Shown here in pieces: positions 56,740 through 64,000 of a stretch of DNA of 64,000 nucleotides. A program made the translations under genes and the position numbers. Below the pieces are notes generated by a model, which searched no databases, was not told where the DNA came from, and saw only the letters and a list, made by a program, of their open reading frames with translations. Source of the stretch: Taudactylus pleione. Lineage: Eukaryota; Chordata; Amphibia; Anura; Myobatrachidae. The stretch's first letter is position 1; each line of letters starts with the position of its first letter. The DNA is taken from the NCBI GenBank assembly GCA_031769625.1, contig JAUIMM010000686.1, positions 4,424,001 to 4,488,000 on the forward strand. Direction: 5' to 3'.

Positions 56740-57172
56740 ATATTGAGATCAAGACCGCAATCGCAGTGGCTATGCAGACCCATCGCAGAGTGATTGACAG
56801 AAAGTGTCATTTGTTGGTGGTAACGAGGGGGTATTCGGCTGAACGCAGGAGTGCCAATGCATTCACACGTCATTTCAGGGGCGTGCATAAATTATCCACT
56901 GCAAAGACATACACAGTGTGAGGTCTCATAGCGTGCGTGGCTGTTAGCAATTCCTGAGAAAGGTCAGGGCTTATACAAGTGTGCGTATGGGTCCAATGGT
57001 ACTCGATTGTACCAATGGTTTCGATATTCTGCTAAGTATTCCGGATGTGCATATGGTAGAATGGGCGTCCTTATGTGGTGCTGAGATTGCATTGTAATCG
57101 CAGTGGTTTGGCTTGCTATCGCAGTTGAACTGCCTGCGTATGCAGTATTGCAATCTATAGTGAATCAGGCCC
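56740..57172. mobile_element. Harbinger-derived MITE (group B), left end missing
   Basis: Core AGTGATTGACAGAAAGTGTC, GTGGTAACGAGGGGG and TTTCAGGGGCGTGCATAAATTATCC. The right terminus is GTGAATCAGGCCC at 57172. The left inverse end is not found. Confidence 0.65.
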
Positions 57173-57791
57173 ATACTGTAGATACAAATAACAATTATTT
57201 AAGCATTCATCAATCTTGTACCTGTGATCTACTTCATACATACTCAAAAAGGCAAATTTACTAAGCATTAGGTTTGGGGTTTTCTGTGATTTCTTGTTGG
57301 ATTTGCACATTGGATATTTACTATATAGAAATCCGATGGAAATTCACAGAATAACCCGACTTTAGAAAGCAATAGACCATCGGACCGACTATCAATTGAA
57401 TGGGCGGTATATTTTGGGGAGCGTTTGCTGTTGTGTACCAGGGATATGTCTGTGAACCACGTTGTTTACAGACATATCTCGTCGATGCCCAATATACACT
57501 ATATGGACAAAAGTATTCGGAAGCCTGACCATTACACCAACAGGCACTGTAATGACATTTTATTCAAATACATATACTTTAATATGGAGTTGGTCCCCCT
57601 TTTGCAGCTATAACAGCTTCCACTCTTCTTGGAAGGCTTTCCACAATATTTTGGAGTGTTTCTGTGGGAATTTGTGCCCATTCATTCTGTAGAGTATTTA
57701 TGAGGTCAGGCACTTATGTTGGACAAGAAGGCCTGGCTCGCAATCTCCAGTTCATCCCAAAGGTGCTCGATGGGGTTGAGGTCAGGGCTCT

Positions 57792-58250
57792 GGCCCTGAT
57801 TCAGAGCCAGTTGCTCTGACAGAGCACTCGCTCTGAATCAGGGCCGGTCTTTTTTTTATAGAACGGCCTCCTGGCCGCTCGCATTGCTGTGGGTGACCCA
57901 CAGCTATAGCTATAGCGAGCGGCCAGGAAGATGGTCACGATGGTCAAGACCATCGCGACCATCGGGCTTGCGACAAGACCCTTGTGGTATGGTCTTGTTC
58001 CCGCAAGCCCCAGAGAGCTTTCGGCTCAAACAGAGCCGAAAGCTTTCCCACTGACATCACTTGTGATGTCAGTGGGGCCGCCCCCAGACGGTAGGCGTTC
58101 TCATGGGAACGCCTCCGTCTGGGCAGCCACCGCCCCGGCCCGCCCACCAAAGGGGGTGTGCTGTCACTCAACATCAACAGCACGCCCCCTTTGGTATGAG
58201 ACCCGTCGCTATCCGGGTCTCATGCAAGCGACCGGGTCTGAATCAGGCCC
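57792..58250 (-). mobile_element. Hairpin-chain MITE copy 6, reverse orientation, TCT duplication
   Basis: The ends GGCCCTGATTCAGAGCC and CTGAATCAGGCCC have TCT on both sides (57789-57791, 58251-58253). Removing the element and one TCT restores a continuous transposase codon run (GGTCAGGGCTCTGTGTGGG). Several hairpins of copy 2 are present in reverse order; the block with the GCGCATGCG pair is absent. Confidence 0.9.
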
Positions 58251-58353
58251 TCTGTGTGGGTCATTCAAGTTCTTCCACACCAAACTCATCAAACCATGTC
58301 TTTATAGTCCTTGCTTTGTGCACTGGAGCACAATCATGTTTTAATAGAAAAGA

Positions 58354-58511
58354 AAATTGATCTCAGACTGCACATTCTGGACATATATATATAATTGGAG
58401 GTGCTACCTGTGGAGACCATTGATATATACACAAAGAAGAAATACAGGTGCACAACTCCAAAATAATAATTAATAATTAATTTGGAGTTGTGCACCTGTA
58501 TTTCTTCTTTG
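58354..58511. mobile_element. SINE-like 158-bp insertion with 14-bp target duplication and a hairpin tail
   Basis: TTTAATAGAAAAGA stands at 58340-58353 and again at 58512-58525, a perfect 14-bp duplication inside the Tc1 transposase. The insert ends in a perfect inverted repeat: 31-bp arms 58432-58462 and 58481-58511 (CAAAGAAGAAATACAGGTGC outwards) around an 18-bp AT-rich loop. A 14-bp duplication is typical of LINE-driven retroposition. I do not see a tRNA-like head or poly-A tail. Confidence 0.7.
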
Positions 58512-58904
58512 TTTAATAGAAAAGAGCCTTCCCCAAACTGTTGCCACAAAGTTGGAAGAAGAGTATTGTCTAAAATGTCTTGGTATGTTGAAGCATAAAG
58601 GTTGCCCTTCGCTGGAGATAAGGGACCTACAGTAGCTCAAACCCTGAAAAACAGCCCCATACTGTACCATTATCCCTGCTCCACCAAACTTCACAGTTGG
58701 CACAATGCAGTAAGACAGTTCTCCCGGCATCCGCCAAACCCAGACTTGCTCATCTGACTGACAAACAGAGAAGCTCCACAGAACACGTTTCCACTTCTCC
58801 ACAGTCCAGTGTCGGTGTGCTTTACGCCACTCCATCCAATGCTTGGCATTGGACTTGGTGATGTGAGGTGTCGAAGTCAGATACTTGGATAAGATCGCTT
58901 GCAA

Positions 58905-60335
58905 TTATTATCTGACGATCTAGTTGTCTATGGTCTGATAAAGAGTAAATCGGATGCTACTTTGCGTCGGCGCAATCCATTGCGCACAAATGCGAATCAA
59001 CCATACACCTACAGTGATTCACACAATGCACACATACAGACTTATATGCATACACATAGACGCTCGTATGTGTATCCACATGCGTACACATAGACGCTCA
59101 CAGGCGTATTCATATACATACATACTTATGAACATTTCCTATCAATGCACAGACGCACATATGCGAACGCATATGTATAAAATGGTTCCAATCCACAATA
59201 AGTAATAAAGAGAGTTATTAAAGGTCTTTTTAACAAGTAATTATGATGAAATGTGTACATAAATAAGATCTAAGGTTTAGAACATAGTAGACATGTCATG
59301 TTTGGTATCACACTAAATCCCTGTTTATTTGCAGACATCCGTTTTGTCGAAGTCGGATGATTGGCTGAGACCAGATCTCAAGTTAATATCGGGCAACGCC
59401 ATTTTATGTTGCCCCTGATGCTAATATGCTATTATTAGCATCGTGTGACTGCATTGCTACCGCATATTGTTAATAGTCCTACCATACCCCATATGCACAT
59501 TAAATCATACATATAATATACAAGACGCACAGCGCACAGTTGTGCTGTTTATCAAAGCACTCTGCACATAAATCGCACCACGCATATTACCGACTATACG
59601 CAATATCCCCACACTGACGTATTGCATACTTACACAAAAGGTTCCCTATATTAAGGTTAATATTAAAGGTTTTACTTGTTATCAATTATGTTGTGAAATG
59701 CAGATATTTGATATCAAGGGTTTAGTACATGATAAGCAGACCGTGTTTGGTGCTATTCTAAACCACTGTTTATTTGCAGATCTCCGGTTCCATCAGCAAG
59801 GAGATTGCAACATGCGTCTGCGAATTATGGATCATAGAGAGATAGGCATTGAAATGTACTCTGTAATTTAATATTTATTAGCTAGTTTAGACTTGTTCTT
59901 CAGTGGGAAAACGCACACAAAGAGCCATTGGAGGGCTGAACTATTACAATACAAACTAACCTATGAACTGTATCGTAATAGAAGAACCAGGAAGAAGACC
60001 CAATGGGATTATGCCAACTCGTTCTATTGTATTGCCTATCTCTGTAAGGGTATATATGCAAGCTCTCTATTTCTGGTAGTTAGTCATCATCTTTTTGCTG
60101 TTGGTGGAGGCTTCATCGTTGATGCCAGGAAATCTGGATCCAGAGCGCTTGAATATGTAACGACTGTACCTTATATTTTGTTTAACCTTTGCGCTAATTG
60201 TATTTAGATCACAGTGTGTAACTAAATGCTTTTTACTTGAATAAGAACTTTTTGTGCTTTGGAACCACAATCAAAGTCTGGAAATCAATTATTTTGTGTG
60301 CGTACGTGACTTGCAGCGCTAAGTAGCGACTATTA
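58905..60335. mobile_element. Unidentified insertion in the Tc1 transposase
   Basis: The two transposase halves stop at about 58905 and 60335, so this stretch is foreign to the gene. It contains two diverged copies of a block with TTTGGTATCACACTAAATCCCTGTTTATTTGCAGA (59301 onwards) and its counterpart near 59750, and a late CTTGAATAAGAAC signal-like segment near 60236. It could be a solo LTR-like or other non-coding element. Terminal duplications were not found. Confidence 0.5.
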
Positions 60336-60964
60336 GGCATCAAATAGAGGCTTGCATGCAGCTGCTCGGCTATGGAAACCCATTTCATTAAGCTCCCGCT
60401 GCACAGTTTTTGTTCTTTCATTAATGGCAGTGGAAGTTTGGAACCCTTTAACTATGGAATCAGCAGAGTGTTGGCGATTCTTACGCACCATGTGCCTTAG
60501 CAGTCATTCACTACGCTCTGTTATTTTATGTGGTCTTTCGCTTCATGGCTGAGTTTCTGTTGTTCCTAGATGTTTCCACTTTCTAATAATATCACTTACA
60601 GTTGACCGTGGAATATCCAACAGGGATGAAATTTCACGAACCATCTTATTGCAAAGGTGGCATCCTATGACAGTACCACGCTTAAAATCACTGAGCTCTT
60701 CAGAATGACCCATTTTGTATCACAAATGTTTGCATATGGATACTGCATGTTTAGGTGCTTGATTTTATATACCTGTGGCAACAGATCTGATTGAAACACA
60801 TTAATTCCATAATTAACAGGTGTGGCCATATACTTTTGTCCATATATTGTGTCTGCAGATAAATTGGAGCATGGTGCTGTGTGTATGGGCGTTTTTTTTT
60901 GCATGACTGAGATAGTGAAACCTCTGCTTTTTGATGGTTCAATGTACACAAACTTTGTTTAAGG

Positions 60965-61145
60965 CACACAATTACTAAAAATATTGTATAAAATTACCTT
61001 CAGGCTGTGTGTATAAAGTGTATATGAAACATAAATGAATTTCGTGTATGTGCACGAACATAATTTGAGCCACAAAATTAATTAAAATATTGTATAAAAT
61101 GACCTGCAGGCTCTGTGTATAAGGTGTATATAACACAAAATTGCA
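60965..61145. repeat. Tandem duplication, ~108 bp
   Basis: AAAATATTGTATAAAATTACC, AGGCTGTGTGTATAAAG and TGTATATGAAACA recur at 61085-61140 with few changes. Non-coding. Confidence 0.7.
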
Positions 61146-61700
61146 ATCTGTGTGTAGAGTTGGGTCCTATTCCCAAAATATTTCTTTATGGTATGAATAT
61201 ATTCCAAAATATGGAATATTCCGATACCCCTGGTTCCAAGCATTTTGGATATGGGAGACTCAACCTGTATTAAATTGGAGAACAAAGAATGTGTGGAGGA
61301 GTGGTTATTTAATAAATTAATACAACAGCCGGTGTGTGTTTGGTCATTATTCTAATATTTTTTTTACAGGCGGACCACAGGTGCCAGCGGGCCCTTATTG
61401 TCCATGCACTTGCGGTTTGACAAGTGCCATCATGCCAGGGCAGACTTGTAGGCCATCTGTAAGAGAGAATATTATTAACATATTATTGACCATTACCCCT
61501 GCACCCACCACCACCAGGGTTCGTGAAGGAGCCCTGGATTGAAGGTTGTCCCTTGGGAGTGGGGACCTAATTTTTTTTTTTTTGGGGGGGGGGAATTCCC
61601 TAGGGATTGCACGCATTTTTGATTTTTGATTTTTTTTTTTAAACATTTCTTTACTGTTTAACCTAATAAAGTTTGCAAATGTCATAGTGATCAGTGCAGT
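61146..61700. other. Unassigned DNA inside the outer MITE
   Basis: A T-rich tract followed by ACAGGCGGACCACAGGTG (61368) and a GGGGGGGGG tract at 61582 related to segments at 49740. No gene is supported. Confidence 0.4.
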
Positions 61701-61917
61701 GCTTTAAATCCGCCGCAGATTGAGGTTGGATTTGATCAGAGAGTGTTATATCCAACTGAGTTCTAGAAAGAAGGTATACAATGTGCATTTCAGTCAGACT
61801 TCTATTGACATTCAAATCCAATGGTTAGTAAATACTGGATTTTTAGACAGCAATGCAACAGCAGTATCCATCGGATTGAAAAACAGGGAGAACAGAATCT
61901 TAGTAAACTTACCTCTA

Positions 61918-64000
61918 AGTGTATTGCTTAGATACAAATATCAGCACATGTTTTACATACTGTAGAAACGAATAGTAACATTCAACATTTGTCAACATCC
62001 AAGTATTATACATATAAAAAATGGCAAACGAAGTACACGGATACAAATAGCAATTTACATTTGTCAGCAATGTTGTATCTGTTTAACCATCTTAATATAC
62101 ATTCCATGTATTGTACATAAATACATATAGGAACACATACTGCACATAAATACAAATAGCAACATTCACAACATCAAACACCTGATATTTGTCATCAGGT
62201 AAAGACAAAATTATACTATCACATGGCAAAAATATGTAGTCTCAGACTTTTATAGGATCAATATGTGGATTAGTTAAAAACATTTTAAAACAAGATAAAT
62301 ATTCAAAGCTGTTGGATATAAATTTTTTATTTCTCAGTGCCCCCCAAAAATCTCCTTTGCAGAGTTGGTGCCAACACTAGCATCTAACAAGATTTTCTCT
62401 ATCCCTCAAAATATAAGCCTACTCAAATGAAATGGAAATATTTAGATATAATGTAATCCTATTGTTATATTTCTGACAATCTCTTTCACTCTAGAACCAA
62501 GTTTCTGTTTGGCATATCCAGTATACTGTAGCTTAGAATTACATACTATATACACAAGTTGTTTACCAAATAGTAATGACTGAAGATTTTAATTAATCTT
62601 CAGCTTTGGCATGTCAAATAGTGCAGTGTTTTCATTTGTAAGCATCTTAGGTTTATTGGGTAGCCAGGTAGAAGACATATGTTTTTTTTTTAGATTTCAC
62701 TACTGTAATATTTTTTTATTATGGCTCAAATCACATCTTAAAAACATGCTGTAAAAATGCTGTCATTTTCTAGGATATTTTAATCTTTTTTCAACACCTG
62801 TTCAATCTTTTTATGACCCTAGTTAAATTGTATTAAAAACGTGACAGAAATCATTTTTCTACAGTAGTTTCCAAAAGATGTTCTTGTCTTTTTACATAAT
62901 CCTCAGATACATTTTTTGGTATAGCCTTATCTTATCCATATTTTAGGCCATATTAATAGTTCCCAACATCAAATAGATCAAATCTAATACGGGCGCAAAA
63001 CAATAGAAAGGATCACATAAAAATCAATACATCCCTTAGATGTTGAGTATTGTAGTTAAAGTCAAATATTCTTTGAAGAACTCTTTTTCCAAGTAGATGT
63101 CAACCTCGGTATAAAGAGATTTTAATAGTGTAATAATTTAAAAAATAAGGTTCATGAATTTACACCCTTTAATGATACATTAATGATAAATTGTGAATAA
63201 AACCTCCAGTGTGCTCCAATCCATAGTGTGCCCCCTTATGGTAATGCACACAAGGAAAAGTTGTATGAAACAACTTCCCACAAAATTCTTGGATGAATCA
63301 GCACTCTACCTGCAATCATCCCTCACAGATTTATAATGGGAAGAAAACACCAAATAGTCTAAAAAGATTTTTTTTTTTTCCTCCCAGCATAAGTAACAGA
63401 AAAATGCTAAAAACAAGAAATGTATGCTGGAAGGATATATAAAAAAAAACCTTGGGTACTATTCCTAAATGTCATTTGTCTTTCTTTTTGGAAAACACAA
63501 AATATTTTTAGTGGTTACTATCAGCCCAAAGATAAGGATTGGCATTAGTGGGCTTATGGTAACTACTGTAGATTTAAAACTCAATTATGTCAATATCAAG
63601 ACCAACCAGCTTGTTTGGCAGTAGTGAAAAGAGGGTCACCACTATGGTGTACCAGGTGTAACAGTTAACCATTGAGTCTAGTCTGACTCCTTAGCTGGCA
63701 TCTGATGACTGAGCACAAATGGGTACACTCCTCCCAGTCAGAATGTACTCCAACCTGGGGACATTGCACTTGTGGAAAAACATGGCTAGTTTCTAGCACA
63801 GCAGAGTTAATAGCAGCATACATTGAGACATAGCCAGCAACCAAGCTATCTAAATCACATCAAACAAAACCTTTGTAGGCATATTATCCAATTCCCCTAC
63901 TTCTCACAGTCCACTAACTGCACTCTAATCTAGATACATCCTGGTCACTACAGAGTGAATTCCTCCCATCCCTCACTGAAATAGTCTTCCCAGTACTTAG
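61918..64000. other. Gene-free AT-rich stretch to the window end
   Basis: No coding sequence, terminal inverted repeat or strong tandem repeat. A loose TACAAATAGCAAnnTTCACA theme recurs at about 61970, 62045 and 62152. Confidence 0.45.

Larger units (their letters stand above)
57560..60713 (-). pseudogene. Tc1 transposase, split and with stops
   Basis: On the minus strand the start ATG at 60713 opens MGHSEELSDFKRGTVIG, the first helix-turn-helix. DIPRSTVSDIIRKW follows near 60580. TGA codons interrupt near 60550 (after TETQP) and again near 60505. RELNEMGFHSRAAACKP ends this half near 60340. The catalytic half resumes at 58904 (YLTSTPHITKSNAKHWMEW, then KVLW-like and GELSYCIVPTVKFGGAG). It is broken by the SINE-like insert and MITE copy 6, and ends with DLNPIEHLWDELE at 57785-57745, which includes the last acidic residue. 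Dead. Confidence 0.85.
57497..60851 (-). mobile_element. Tc1-type element with three nested insertions
   Basis: The left end CACTATATGGACAAAAGTATT and right end ACTTTTGTCCATATATTGTG are inverse. The transposase lies on the minus strand. It is interrupted by hairpin MITE copy 6 (57792-58250), a 158-bp SINE-like insert (58354-58511) and an unidentified insert (about 58905-60335). Confidence 0.85.
57250..61917. mobile_element. Outer MITE (GGCAAATTTACTAAG ends) hosting a nest of insertions
   Basis: The left GGCAAATTTACTAAGCATTAG and right CTTAGTAAACTTACCTCT are inverse, and inner CCGATGG / CCATCGGATTG also pair. It is split by the Tc1 element at 57497-60851, which itself carries further inserts. 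60852-61700 also holds a tandem duplication and unassigned DNA, so another insertion is likely there. Confidence 0.55.

Overview
The window looks like non-genic, transposon-dense chromosomal DNA from a large vertebrate genome. An anuran amphibian is the best guess. That guess rests on the mix of elements: PIF/Harbinger, hAT, Tc1/mariner, Penelope, DIRS-like and L1-like remnants, with many foldback MITEs sharing GGGCCTGATTCAGAGC-type ends. It is an inference, since no host gene was found to place the species. I recognise no host protein-coding gene, tRNA, rRNA or CRISPR array. Every recognisable coding stretch belongs to a mobile element, and almost all are visibly damaged.

Layout. 1-4141: 5' half of a hAT element on the minus strand (BED finger plus transposase core running off the left edge), with a 9-copy 141-169 bp satellite in its leader and a MITE inside the satellite. 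4151-12027: small DNA transposons and MITEs, and a 5'-truncated L1-like tail at 7956-8412. 12073-17858: a Tc1/mariner element lying in a (TA)n tract and stuffed with later insertions, including a Penelope-like element with a readable GIY-YIG endonuclease domain. 18165-27460: mariner, hAT, LTR-like and DIRS-like debris. 27715-35245 and 41621-49245: two related full-length PIF/Harbinger elements (H1, H2; about 7.5 and 7.6 kb) with matching terminal inverted repeats. 49816-64000: more MITEs and a deep nest at 57250-61917 (outer MITE > Tc1 element > hairpin MITE, SINE-like insert and an unidentified insert).

The most interesting system is the H1/H2 pair and the MITEs with the same ends. Each Harbinger element has the same three-gene plan: a four-exon Myb/SANT-like gene on the minus strand, a DDE transposase on the plus strand, and a second, different Myb/SANT-like gene of three exons on the minus strand. 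Tandem repeats of unrelated sequence occupy the divergent promoter region between the first two genes in each. H1 keeps the DDE residues but carries frameshifts and a stop. H2 keeps an open first Myb gene but has lost the catalytic core. Around them lie two MITE groups with the same end sequence: one resembles the left subterminal DNA of H1/H2; the other (six copies) is a chain of about nine consecutive hairpins. Several insertions have clean 3-bp target duplications (ACA, TGA, ATA, TCT, TAT, AAT) that are not the TWA usual for this superfamily. All exon boundaries were read by eye and need transcript support.
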